Shown here piece by piece: positions 35,209 through 43,193 of a DNA stretch of 64,000 bases. Each line of letters opens with the position of its first letter. Position 1 is the stretch's first letter. The notes under the pieces are model-generated. The model saw nothing but the letters and a program-made list of their open reading frames with translations, was not told the origin of the DNA and ran no database searches. The stretch covers positions 310,001 to 374,000 of the forward strand of contig NZ_BMIH01000001.1 of assembly GCF_014641735.1 (NCBI RefSeq), in the 5' to 3' direction. This DNA comes from Sphingomonas metalli (GTDB lineage: Bacteria > Pseudomonadota > Alphaproteobacteria > Sphingomonadales > Sphingomonadaceae). Position numbers and translations under genes: made by a program.

Positions 35209-36293
35209 GCTTCTTTCCCTCGCGCACCGTCGCCATCTACATGGCGCGGCTGTTCCTGACGCGCACCTTCGCCATCCTGTTCGCGCTGGTCTTGGTGCTC
35301 CAGGCGCTCGACCTGCTGAGCGAGTCGGGCGACATCCTGTCGGTTCCGGGCAACGGGCAGGCGCAGATCCTGACCTATGTCTCGCTGCGCGCACCCCAGA
35401 TCATCGCCCGCTTCCTGCCCTTCTCGGTGCTGCTCGGGACGATCCTGACGCTCATCACCATGAACCAGAACAGCGAGATCATCGCGCTCAAGGCCGCCGG
35501 CCTCTCGGCGCATCAGGTGCTCGCGCCGCTGATCGTGGCCAGCCTCGGCGTCGCCGGCGTCTCCTTCGTCTTCAACGAGCGGATCGTGACCCGCGCGACC
35601 GCGACGCTGACCCAGTGGGAGAAGGTCGATTACGGGGTCATGCCGTTCGACCGGGGCGACCGGTCGAACGTCTGGGTGCGCGACGGCGACGACCTGATCC
35701 AGGTCGACCAGATCAAGGGCCGCGGCGACCAGGCGCTGCTCGGCGGGGTGACGCTCTACGACCGCGCCGGCGGCAATCTGCAGTCGATCGTCCGCGCGCC
35801 GCGCGGCCGGCGCGACGGCGACGGCTGGCAAATCGCACCGGCCACACGGTTCGAGGTGGCGACCGGCAAGCTGTCGCAGATCGGCGCGGTCGTGATCGGG
35901 CGCGGGGTCCGGCCCGACCAGTTCACCCTTGCCTCGGTCGATCCGGACAGCCTGCCCTTCGACCAGCTCGAGTCCGCGATCGACGATTTGGCGGAGTCGG
36001 GCCGCCCGACCAAGGCGCTCGACGGCGCCCTGTGGCACAAGCTGTCGGGGCCGCTGTCGTCGATCCTGATGCCGCTGCTGGGAGCGGTCGCGGCGTTCGG
36101 CATCGCCCGCTCGGGCAAGCTCTTCGTCCGCGCCGTGATCGGCATGGCGCTGGGCTTCGCCTATTTCGTCGCGGACAATTTCGCGCTCGCTATGGGCAAT
36201 CTCGGCGCGTACCCGCCGTTCCTCGCGGCCTGGGCGCCCTTCCTGCTCTTCTTCCTGATCGGCGAAGCGGTGCTGTTCCGCACCGAGGAATAG
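35205..36293 (+). CDS. lptG: LptG-type inner-membrane permease of lipid export ABC transporter
   Basis: 362-residue partner of LptF with the same architecture. It has an N-terminal helix pair (YMARLFLTRTFAILFALVLV), the APQIIARFLPFSVLLGTIL helix, and the coupling region NQNSEIIALKAAGLS. A periplasmic beta domain covers about residues 130-260, and three C-terminal helices include LYSILMPLLG-like SSILMPLLGAVAAFG. ATG 35205 overlaps the lptF stop. lptB, lptC and lptA are not in the window. It is followed by a family A repeat and then the convergent desaturase gene. Confidence 0.91.
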   Translation: MSFFPSRTVAIYMARLFLTRTFAILFALVLVLQALDLLSESGDILSVPGNGQAQILTYVSLRAPQIIARFLPFSVLLGTILTLITMNQNSEIIALKAAGLSAHQVLAPLIVASLGVAGVSFVFNERIVTRATATLTQWEKVDYGVMPFDRGDRSNVWVRDGDDLIQVDQIKGRGDQALLGGVTLYDRAGGNLQSIVRAPRGRRDGDGWQIAPATRFEVATGKLSQIGAVVIGRGVRPDQFTLASVDPDSLPFDQLESAIDDLAESGRPTKALDGALWHKLSGPLSSILMPLLGAVAAFGIARSGKLFVRAVIGMALGFAYFVADNFALAMGNLGAYPPFLAAWAPFLLFFLIGEAVLFRTEE

Positions 36294-36311
36294 CGGCCAC
36301 TTGGCCGGAAT

Positions 36312-36397
36312 CGTCGCCCCAGCGCAGGCTGGGGCTTCCTGCGGCTCCTGCTTCGCGCCAAACCGGGAGATCCCAGCCTTCGCTGGGATGACGACGG
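36312..36397. repeat. Family A inverted repeat pair (variant) after lptG
   Basis: CGTCGCCCCAGCGCAGGCTG plus GGG is followed by the imperfect inverted arm GATCCCAGCCTTCGCTGGGA plus TGACGACG. Each arm holds its own CCCAGC...GCTGGG hairpin. It fills most of the gap between the convergent lptG and desaturase genes. Confidence 0.75.
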
Positions 36398-36419
36398 GAT
36401 GGTCCGAACGGTGCAGGCT

Positions 36420-37514
36420 CTAGCGCCGGATCATCGTGCTCCGCGCGATGCGACCGACTAGCACCGGCAGGCCCGTATAGCTCGCCTTGTGATAGGGCGA
36501 GCCGGGTTCCAGCAGCGCGGTCAGCCGGCGGTGCGCTTCGCCCAGCGCGTGGTAGGGTACGCTGGGGATCAGGTGGTGGAGCGCATGATAGCGCAGGCCC
36601 ACCGGCGCCCAGAGGCCGGGCAGCAGCGTCGGCGGCGGCACGTTGACCGAATCGAGATACTGCGCCGTGACGCTCATCGGCTCGCCCTCATTCTCCCACA
36701 GATGCGCGACCAGCGTGCGCACCTGGTTGAGCACCGCGACGGCCGCGGCGATGCCGAGGATGATCGCAAAGGACCGCAGCGGGATGATGCCGGTCGCCGC
36801 CATCGCGATCAGCGCGATCGCCCAGAGGCTGGCGGCCGTCTCGACCCGGTCCCACAGCCGCTTCGCCTCGCCCTCCGGGGCACGACGGCGGAATTGCGGG
36901 TTGATCGCGAGCGCGGAGAAACGCTCCACCACGGCGGTGCGCAGGCGCGGGGACAGCAGCGACAGCGGCGACAGGACCGCGAAGCGGATGAGCAGCCCGA
37001 CCGGCGCCAGCGCCGACACGACGATGAACAGCGGCAGGGTCCACGGCTTCATGAGCGCGAGCGGCAGATATTCCGGATCCTCCGCCGTGCCATAGCGGGT
37101 CTTGGCATGATGGAGATTGTGCACGCCCTCGTACATGAAGGACGGGATCAGCATCGGCACGCCGACCAGCGCGTTCCACCCGGCGCGAAAGCCCGGCAGC
37201 GCGCTGTGCTTCATGTGGCTCACCTCATGGATGAAGCTCATCGCGCGATACAGCGCCAGGACCGACACGATCGCGGCGACGGTTACGATCGCCGTTGACG
37301 ATGCGCTGGCCGCCACCACCAGCGCGCCATAGCCGATCCCGCAGGATGCGATCAGATCGCCCCAATACACGGCCGGCTTCGGCTGCGACAATTCGCGCGT
37401 CAGATCGGCCGCCGCGCGGAGCATCGCCTTGTCGTCGGCGACGCGGGTGGACGTGGCGCCCGTCGCTGTGACGGCGCGGTCGAAGGTGATCGTGCTGGTC
37501 ATGGCCTCGCTCAT
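36420..37514 (-). CDS. Membrane fatty acid desaturase/hydroxylase-like protein
   Basis: 364-residue integral membrane di-iron enzyme. The three His boxes are HEVSH, HNLHH (in YEGVHNLHHAKTRYG) and HALHH (in LRYHALHHLIPSVPYH). They are spaced among four or more hydrophobic helices, the pattern of fatty-acyl or sphingolipid desaturases and hydroxylases. ATG 37514 follows GGAGG at only two bases; ATG 37502 is an alternative. It is divergent from the ceramide synthase gene (121 bases apart) and convergent with lptG. Its place inside the sphingolipid locus suggests a sphingoid or ceramide acyl substrate, which remains inference. Confidence 0.83.
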   Translation of the reverse strand: MSEAMTSTITFDRAVTATGATSTRVADDKAMLRAAADLTRELSQPKPAVYWGDLIASCGIGYGALVVAASASSTAIVTVAAIVSVLALYRAMSFIHEVSHMKHSALPGFRAGWNALVGVPMLIPSFMYEGVHNLHHAKTRYGTAEDPEYLPLALMKPWTLPLFIVVSALAPVGLLIRFAVLSPLSLLSPRLRTAVVERFSALAINPQFRRRAPEGEAKRLWDRVETAASLWAIALIAMAATGIIPLRSFAIILGIAAAVAVLNQVRTLVAHLWENEGEPMSVTAQYLDSVNVPPPTLLPGLWAPVGLRYHALHHLIPSVPYHALGEAHRRLTALLEPGSPYHKASYTGLPVLVGRIARSTMIRR

Positions 37515-37635
37515 TGCCTCCAGATAGTGGCGACAGCATGGCTTTGACAGCCGCAGGCGATGACAGAATCCTCACTCGCCATGATCGGTCCTGCCGTTTA
37601 CAGACCCGCGATCATATGACCGGGGGTGTTTGGGC

Positions 37636-38787
37636 ATGGCTGACGTGATCATCCGCAAGATCGACAGCAAGCGAGACCGTAAGGCTTTCGTCGAACTGCC
37701 CTTTCGACTTTACGCCGACGATCCGAACTGGGTCGCGCCGCTCAAGTCGGAAGCCCTCGGCCTGATCACGCCCGAGAAGAACGGCTGGTACAGCCATGCC
37801 AGGGCGCAGCTGTTCCTCGCCGAGCAGTACGGGCGCGCCGTCGGGCGGATTTCCGCGCATATCGACACGCTGGCGCTGACGCTCGATCCGTCGCTCGGCT
37901 TCGGCCCCGGGGTCGGCCAGTGGGGCCTGATGGATGCCGAGCGCGAGGAAGTCTTCACCGCCCTGCTCGCCGCGGCGGAACAGTGGCTGCGCGAGCAGGG
38001 CATGACTCGCGCGCTCGGTCCGATCTCCCAGTCGATCTGGGAGGAGCCGGGCCTGCTGATCGACGGATACGATCATCCGCCGACGGTGATGATGGGTCAT
38101 GCCAAGCCCGAATATCGCGGCTGGATCGAGCGGGCGGGCTATGCGCCGGTCAAGACGCTCTACACCTATGAGCTGGACATCACGCAGAAATTCCCGCCGA
38201 TCGTGCAGCGGATCATCCAGTCGGGCGAGCGCAACCCGCGCATCCATGTGCGCGAGGTCGACAAGTCGAAGTTCGAGGAAGAGGCGGCGATCATCCTCCA
38301 CATCCTCAACGATGCATGGTCGGACAATTGGGGCTTCGTGCCGCTCACCCCGCCCGAGATCAAGGACGTCGGCGTCAAGCTGAAGCCGATCGTGTTCAAC
38401 GACCTGATCCGCATCGCCGAGCTGGACGGCAAGCCGGTCGCCTTCATGATCACCCTGCCCGACCTTAACGAGCCGCTGAAGCCGCTCAAGGGATCGCTCC
38501 TGCCCTTCGGCTGGGCGAAGCTGCTGCTCTGGCTGCGCCGCCCCCAGGTTCGGACGATGCGCGTGCCGCTGATGGGCGTGGTGAAGGAGCTGCAGTCCTC
38601 GCGCATGGCGAGCCAGCTGGCCTTCATGATGATCGAATATATCCGCCTCGCCTCGGTGACGCGATATGGCGCCAGCCGCGGCGAGATCGGCTGGATCCTG
38701 GAGGACAATCAGGGGATGCGCTCGATCGCGGAGACGATCCAGAGCCGCGTCAACAAGACCTACCAGATCTATGAGCGGGGGATCTGA
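37636..38787 (+). CDS. cerS: Bacterial ceramide synthase (GNAT-like N-acyltransferase)
   Basis: 383-residue protein of the GNAT-like family that in Caulobacter is the bacterial ceramide synthase, unrelated to the eukaryotic enzyme. It begins VIIRKIDSKRDRKAFVELPF and YADDPNWVAPL. It has two GNAT halves, the first with AEQYGRAVGRISAHIDTL and GFGPGVGQWGLMDAE, the second with ELDGKPVAFMITLPDLNE and YGASRGEIGWILEDN. ATG 37636 has GGGGG nine bases upstream. Its product would N-acylate 3-ketosphinganine or sphinganine made by Spt. It lies 5.7 kb from spt, with the kinase, lptFG and the desaturase between. Confidence 0.86.
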   Translation: MADVIIRKIDSKRDRKAFVELPFRLYADDPNWVAPLKSEALGLITPEKNGWYSHARAQLFLAEQYGRAVGRISAHIDTLALTLDPSLGFGPGVGQWGLMDAEREEVFTALLAAAEQWLREQGMTRALGPISQSIWEEPGLLIDGYDHPPTVMMGHAKPEYRGWIERAGYAPVKTLYTYELDITQKFPPIVQRIIQSGERNPRIHVREVDKSKFEEEAAIILHILNDAWSDNWGFVPLTPPEIKDVGVKLKPIVFNDLIRIAELDGKPVAFMITLPDLNEPLKPLKGSLLPFGWAKLLLWLRRPQVRTMRVPLMGVVKELQSSRMASQLAFMMIEYIRLASVTRYGASRGEIGWILEDNQGMRSIAETIQSRVNKTYQIYERGI

Positions 38788-38824
38788 GGCGAGCCGTCCC
38801 GCTCCGCTCAGGACGTATCCCCTC

Positions 38825-38908
38825 CTTTCGCCGTGAGCTTGTCGAAGCCTGTCCGGAGCGCCTGCTGGGCGAAGAGAGGCAGTGCTTCGACGGGCTCGGC
38901 ACGAACGG
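38825..38908. repeat. Family B inverted repeat pair after cerS
   Basis: Left arm CTTTCGCCGTGAGCTTGTCG followed by AAGCCTG; right arm CTTCGACGGGCTCGGCACGA followed by ACGG. The arms are only partly complementary. The right arm matches the isolated copy at 16709-16732. Confidence 0.65.
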
Positions 38909-38982
38909 AACAGTGGGTCAGCCCGGTGACGGCCCGCATCCGCAAGACCTCTGCGAACGTCGCGACGGTAACCCCTTCAACT

Positions 38983-39078
38983 CGTCATCCCGGACGTGCT
39001 CCGGGATCAACCGATCCGCAGAATCCACGGCTTGTGCATGTGTGGTGCCATGGATGCCGGAACAGGTCCGGCATGACG
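38983..39078. repeat. Family A inverted repeat pair, CCGGA-type
   Basis: Left arm CGTCATCCCGGACGTGCTCC followed by GGGATCA; right arm GGATGCCGGAACAGGTCCGG followed by CATGACG. The arms are near reverse complements, and each can fold alone. With the family B pair before it, this fills the 385-base gap 38788-39172, where I see no gene. Confidence 0.78.
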
Positions 39079-39172
39079 GCGCGACTTTCGCAGAGGTCCC
39101 GCATCCGCGGAAAAGGATCCGATGGTCCGCCCCTCGGCCCCGCGCCTGCGACGCGGGGCCCGTCGGCGCGCA

Positions 39173-39439
39173 TCAGCGACGGCGCGGCAGCAGGCGCGGA
39201 TCGATGCCCTGGGCCTGCCAGTCGCTCAGCGCGCGGCACTCGCGATGGGCGAGACGCGAGCCGGTGACGTCGTTGACGACGCAGTAGCGCTGGTCGGGAT
39301 TGTCCGCGCGGCTCGTCTTGCCGGTCGCGGCAGGAGCCGAGGCCGCGGCGCTCGCCGTGTCGGGTGCGGCGGCCATGGCGGTGCCCGCAAACAGGCTGGC
39401 AACGGCGACGGAGGCGATGATCTTGGTGCTGGCAAACAT
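39173..39439 (-). CDS. Small secreted protein of unknown function
   Basis: 88-residue protein. It has a signal peptide (MFASTKIIASVAVASLFAGT...AMAA), an Ala/Thr-rich stretch, and a compact C-terminal motif DQRYCVVNDVTGSRLAHREC then RALSDWQAQGID. The two Cys could form a disulfide in the periplasm. AAAGGGAGTGAAGACC precedes ATG 39437-39439, a good ribosome binding site; an upstream in-frame start would add a non-signal extension. I recall short sphingomonad hypothetical proteins with this TGSR...C...W pattern, but no function. Confidence 0.72.
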   Translation of the reverse strand: MFASTKIIASVAVASLFAGTAMAAAPDTASAAASAPAATGKTSRADNPDQRYCVVNDVTGSRLAHRECRALSDWQAQGIDPRLLPRRR

Positions 39440-39595
39440 GGTCTTCACTCCCTTTGGATGGCGGCGGCGGCCGCATCCAGGGCTTTGCAGACCCCGTGCC
39501 AACTTCAAAAATGGCTGAATCCCGCCATTTCCGAGATTGGTGTGTTAGTTCAATATACCGCCTGTTGGCGCGATCCGCCGATTGGTGGCGGATCG

Positions 39596-40384
39596 TCAGA
39601 ACTGCGCCACCACCCCGCCATAGACCCGCAGGCCCGGCGCATCGTGGTTGAGGCCGGCCGCGGTACCGACATCGAATTGCAGCCGCTCGGTCGGCCGCCA
39701 TCCCGCCGCCAGACCGGCCAGCCATTCGGTACGATGCTCATCCGGGTCATTGTCGCGCTCGGCCTGCACCTCCGCGACGAGATGGATGGCCTTGCTTGCC
39801 TCCCACTCGGCGCCGACGACGCTGCTATAGGCGAGATGGCGGCCGTGCCCGCTTTCGTTCGCGGCGGCCTCGACCTCGGGCGTGAACTCCAGCTGGATCG
39901 AGTCCGACGCGTCCCAGGTCACCGGCGCGATCAGCCCCGCATGCCAGGTTCCTGCGCCCGCCGGCGGGCGGCCGGTCGGAAGGATGGCGAAGGGCAGTAG
40001 CGCCACCGACAGGCCATGGCCGTCGGGATTCATCAGGTTCTGCTTGAAGCCCAGCCGCAGGTCACCGACGCCTCCGTGGGTCTCCACCGAGCCGTCCGCA
40101 GCCCGTTCGCGCTCCTGCGCATAGGGCGTCCAGCCGAGCCGCAGCTCGCTCGCCTCCCCCACGCCGATCCGCAGGCTGGTCGAACCGATCACCACCGTGT
40201 CGCGGCGCTCTCCGTCCTCGCGCTCCCGCGTCCATTCGGCGAGGCCCGTCGCGACCTGCACATGTCCGGTGCCGATCGTGCAGGCGGAGGTGCCGAGGCC
40301 GGGACGCTCGGTACAAAGATCCTCGGCGTGAGCGAGAGCGGGCGTCAGGAGCGTGGCGGCGATGAGCGCGATGCGGCCGATCAC
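39596..40384 (-). CDS. Outer-membrane beta-barrel transporter-like protein (PF13557-like)
   Basis: 262-residue protein. It has a signal peptide (IGRIALIAATLLTPALAHAE), a short Cys-containing start (DLCTERPGLGTSACTIGTG), and alternating beta strands throughout (LRIGVGEASELRLGWTPYAQ, GDLRLGFKQNL). It ends RVYGGVVAQF with a terminal Phe. The pattern matches the outer-membrane proteins annotated as putative MetA-pathway phenol-degradation or transporter proteins. The substrate is unknown. GTG at 40382-40384 overlaps the xthA stop. It is third in the erpA-xthA operon, with no evident functional tie. Confidence 0.75.
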   Translation of the reverse strand: MIGRIALIAATLLTPALAHAEDLCTERPGLGTSACTIGTGHVQVATGLAEWTREREDGERRDTVVIGSTSLRIGVGEASELRLGWTPYAQERERAADGSVETHGGVGDLRLGFKQNLMNPDGHGLSVALLPFAILPTGRPPAGAGTWHAGLIAPVTWDASDSIQLEFTPEVEAAANESGHGRHLAYSSVVGAEWEASKAIHLVAEVQAERDNDPDEHRTEWLAGLAAGWRPTERLQFDVGTAAGLNHDAPGLRVYGGVVAQF

Positions 40385-41151
40385 CGCAGGCGCACCCAGG
40401 TCGGCGCGTGATCGCTCGCCTTCTCCCGCGCGCGATAGTCCTTGTCGACGCCGGCATCGACGAGCCGGTCGGCCGCCTGGGGACTGAGCAGCAGATGATC
40501 GATGCGGAACCCTGCGTCCCGCTGCCACGCGCCCCCCTGATAGTCCCAGAAGGTCCAGACGCCGCCGGTCGGGTGCCGGGTGCGCAGGGCGTCGGTCCAG
40601 CCCTGCGCCACGAGGCGACGATAGGCGGCACGGCTTTCGGGCTGCATCAGCGCATCCTCCGCCATCGCGCGGACGGAGAAGGTGTCGTCGTCATTGGGGA
40701 TGACGTTATAGTCGCCGGCGAGGATCGCCGGAACCTCTTCGGCCAAGAGGTCGCGTGCGCGCGCCGCGAGGCGCTCCATCCAGCGCAGCTTGTAGTCGAA
40801 CTTGGGACCGGGACGCGGATTGCCGTTGGGCAGGTAGAGAGAGGCGACGACGAGCCCCTCGATCTCGCATTCGAGATAGCGGCTATGCTCGTCGTCCGGC
40901 TCGCCGGCCAGCCCGCGATGCCGCTCGACCGGCGTCTTCCCGCGGGCAAGCACCGCGACCCCGTTCCAGGCCTTCTGCCCGTGCCACACCGCGCCATAGC
41001 CGGCGGCTTCGACCTCGGCGATCGGAAAGCCCTCGTCGGCCGATTTCAGTTCCTGGAGGCAGACGATGTCGGGCTGCGCCTCGGCGAGATACTCGATCAC
41101 GCGCGGCAGCCGCGCCTTGATGCCGTTGACGTTGTAGGTGACGACCTTCAC
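40381..41151 (-). CDS. xthA: Exodeoxyribonuclease III (AP endonuclease)
   Basis: 256-residue base-excision repair enzyme cutting DNA at abasic sites. Family marks are VVTYNVNGIKARLPRV, IVCLQELKSADEGFP (metal Glu), GDYNVIPNDDDTF (Asp/Asn) and the catalytic His in KASDHAPTWV. It is of usual length, beginning with GTG at 41149-41151, one base after the erpA stop. It overlaps the following gene by four bases. It is cytosolic. Confidence 0.94.
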   Translation of the reverse strand: MKVVTYNVNGIKARLPRVIEYLAEAQPDIVCLQELKSADEGFPIAEVEAAGYGAVWHGQKAWNGVAVLARGKTPVERHRGLAGEPDDEHSRYLECEIEGLVVASLYLPNGNPRPGPKFDYKLRWMERLAARARDLLAEEVPAILAGDYNVIPNDDDTFSVRAMAEDALMQPESRAAYRRLVAQGWTDALRTRHPTGGVWTFWDYQGGAWQRDAGFRIDHLLLSPQAADRLVDAGVDKDYRAREKASDHAPTWVRLR

Positions 41152-41152
41152 G

Positions 41153-41500
41153 TCAGACCGAGAAGCTGGTGCCGCAGCCGCAACCCGACGCCGCCTGCGG
41201 ATTGTCGACCCGGAATGCCGCGCCACCGAGCGACTCGACGAAGTCGACCTGCGCCCCGCGGACGAGGTCCAGGCTGATCGAGTCGACCACGAGCCGAACG
41301 CCGTCGGTCTCCGCGATCAGATCGTCTCCGTCCGGCGCATCGGCGAGCCCGAAGCGGTACTGGAAGCCCGAGCAACCGCCGCCCTCCACCGACAGGCGCA
41401 GGATGGCGGGCTTGTTCTGCCTGGCCGCGATCGCCGCGACGCGCGCGGCGGCGGCGGGGCTGAGCGAGATGTCGGCAGACAGGATCGGTGCGGTAGCCAT
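41153..41500 (-). CDS. erpA: Iron-sulfur cluster insertion protein ErpA (A-type carrier)
   Basis: 115-residue A-type Fe-S carrier. The three ligand cysteines are in EGGGCSGFQYRF and, at the C-terminus, SGCGCGTSF. Core stretches are LSPAAAARVAAI and VVDSISLDLVRGAQVDFVES. It passes Fe-S clusters to apo-proteins. ATG 41498-41500 (MATAPILSAD) gives the family length. It heads the erpA-xthA-transporter operon and is divergent from radC. Confidence 0.95.
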   Translation of the reverse strand: MATAPILSADISLSPAAAARVAAIAARQNKPAILRLSVEGGGCSGFQYRFGLADAPDGDDLIAETDGVRLVVDSISLDLVRGAQVDFVESLGGAAFRVDNPQAASGCGCGTSFSV

Positions 41501-41578
41501 GGGTGACAGATAGGCGGTGTCCCGGGATGCGGCAACCGAGCCGATCTTGGCGGCTTGATAGCTCGGGGCCCGCCCGTC

Positions 41579-42277
41579 ATGGCGAGGGCGATGGGGGACG
41601 CGGACGGACAGGAGGACCATGCCGGCCACCGCGCGCGGCTGCGCGCGCGGTTGCTCGCCGATCCGAAGGGGCTGCTCGATCATGAACTGGTCGAGTATCT
41701 GCTCGCGCTCGCCATTCCGCGGCGCGATACCAAGCCGCTGGCCAAGGCGCTGCTGACGGAATTCGGCGGTCTGGGCGGGCTGTTCGCGGCAGAGGCCGAC
41801 GCGCTGCGCCGGGTCGACGGCATGGGCGATGGCGCCGCCGCCGCGATCCGCATCGCTTGCGCCGCCGCCAATCGCCTGCTCGCCACGGAGGTCGCCGCGC
41901 GGCCGATCCTCGGCAACTGGCAGGCGCTCCTCGACTATTTGCGGGCCGACATGGCGCATCACGGCGTCGAGCGTTTTCGCGTCCTCCACCTCAGTACCCG
42001 CAACATGCTGATTCGCGACGAGGTGATGAGCCAGGGCACGCTCGACGAGGCGGCAGTGCATGTGCGCGAAGTGATCCGTCGCGCCCTGGAGATCGGTTCG
42101 GCGGCGATCATCCTCGTCCACAACCACCCCTCTGGCGACCCCTCCCCCAGCCGCGCCGATATCGAGGTCACCCGCTCGATCATCGAGGCCGGCAAGCGGC
42201 TGAACATCGCCGTTCACGATCACCTGATCATCGGGACGCGGGGGCATGTGTCGCTGCGGGCACAGGGGTTGATCTAG
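41579..42277 (+). CDS. radC: RadC family DNA repair/JAMM protein
   Basis: 232-residue protein. It has an N-terminal helix-hairpin-helix region (GHRARLRARLLADPKGLLD, VDGMGDGAAAAIRIA) and a C-terminal JAMM/MPN+ domain with VHNHPSGDPSPSRADI carrying the metal ligands. RadC proteins are linked to DNA metabolism, but a direct repair role is not established. The start is uncertain among TTG 41555, ATG 41579 and ATG 41591; 41579 is chosen. It is divergent from erpA. Confidence 0.92.
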   Translation: MARAMGDADGQEDHAGHRARLRARLLADPKGLLDHELVEYLLALAIPRRDTKPLAKALLTEFGGLGGLFAAEADALRRVDGMGDGAAAAIRIACAAANRLLATEVAARPILGNWQALLDYLRADMAHHGVERFRVLHLSTRNMLIRDEVMSQGTLDEAAVHVREVIRRALEIGSAAIILVHNHPSGDPSPSRADIEVTRSIIEAGKRLNIAVHDHLIIGTRGHVSLRAQGLI

Positions 42278-42295
42278 AATCGGGCAGACAAGGGT

Positions 42296-42436
42296 TTCGC
42301 GCAGAGGCGCAGAGGACGCAAAGGTGTTTTGGCCTAACCACGAGCGCGGTTCAAAACCGTTCATGATGAAGTAGACGACGCGGCACCGGTGTGCCTTTCA
42401 ATCCTTCTCCGCGTCCTCCACACCTCTGCGCGCCCC
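42296..42436. repeat. Family C inverted repeat (GCGCAGAGG type)
   Basis: CGCGCAGAGGCGCAGAGGAC followed by GCAAAGG near the radC stop is matched in inverted form by CTCCGCGTCCTCCACACCTC followed by TGCGCG about 100 bases on. The inner part (TTGGCCTAACCACG...) shows nothing else I recognise. Confidence 0.65.
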
Positions 42437-42457
42437 TCTCCCGCCCACAAACGCGAA

Positions 42458-42488
42458 GCGCCGCCGGATCGCGAAGACCCGGCGGCGC
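42458..42488 (-). terminator. GC-rich hairpin after the EF-hand gene
   Basis: GCGCCGCCGG pairs perfectly with CCGGCGGCGC around an 11-base loop, 31 bases beyond the EF-hand stop codon on the minus strand. No T-tract. Confidence 0.55.
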
Positions 42489-42519
42489 CGATCACGCTGC
42501 TGTCACGACAGCGTCAGGT

Positions 42520-42984
42520 TCAGGACTGGCCCTGCTGGAGGAAGCCGGTGACCTCCGCCTTGTCCAGCGCCTTGTTCTTGTCCTTGTCCGCCTGCGCGAA
42601 CGCAGCGGTCAGCCACTTCTTCGTCTCGGCGCTTTCCGCCTTGGTGGCGGGATCGCTCGCCGTCTTCAGCGCGACCATCCATTCCGAGAACTCGGCGCGG
42701 CTGAGCTTGCCGTCGCCATTCTTGTCATAGGTGCCGAACTGCGAGTCGACGGCCGAAGCGACCTGGGTCTCGCCAGCGGGCTGTGCCGACGCCGTATCGG
42801 TCGTCGAAGCGGGCGCGGCGGGCTGTGCAGAGTCTGCGGTAGCCGGCGCGGCTGGTGCAGTCGTCGGCGCGGACTGTGCAGTTGCATCGGTGGCCGGCGG
42901 CGTTGCCGGGGCCGGAGCCGTCGTTTGCGCCATAACAGGCGCAGCGATCGTCATCGAACCAGCCAAAAGCATCATCTTGAGCAT
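42520..42984 (-). CDS. Secreted EF-hand calcium-binding protein
   Basis: 154-residue protein. It has a signal peptide (LKMMLLAGSMTIAAPVMAQ) and then about 55 residues of Ala/Pro/Thr-rich low-complexity linker. A pair of EF-hand loops follows: DKNGDGKLSRAEF (complete, canonical) and DKDKNKALDKAEV (a Lys replaces the usual Gly). Similar periplasmic EF-hand proteins are common in sphingomonads, but their role is unknown. The ATG at 42982-42984 follows GAGGAGAG, a strong ribosome binding site. Confidence 0.85.
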   Translation of the reverse strand: MLKMMLLAGSMTIAAPVMAQTTAPAPATPPATDATAQSAPTTAPAAPATADSAQPAAPASTTDTASAQPAGETQVASAVDSQFGTYDKNGDGKLSRAEFSEWMVALKTASDPATKAESAETKKWLTAAFAQADKDKNKALDKAEVTGFLQQGQS

Positions 42985-43193
42985 GATAACTCTCCTCTAT
43001 GGCTGCACCGGCATTCCTCGACAGGAATATTTCACTCGAGGGCGCCGGTGCTTTCAAAACCGGGTGCAGAACTTCAGATAGTCGGTTCCGGTTCCGGTTT
43101 GAAGGGCTGGCCGCATGCTGCTAACGGCCTCTTCAGGCTCCCGCCGAGGGGAGAGCACGACGGCCCGTGGCCAAAGCAGGACGAGAGACACAC

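Noticed and set aside
37544-37572. Sigma-70 promoter of cerS (TTGACA at 37544)
   Set aside because: The -35 is perfect, but no acceptable -10 lies at 16-18 bases, so I do not list it as a feature.
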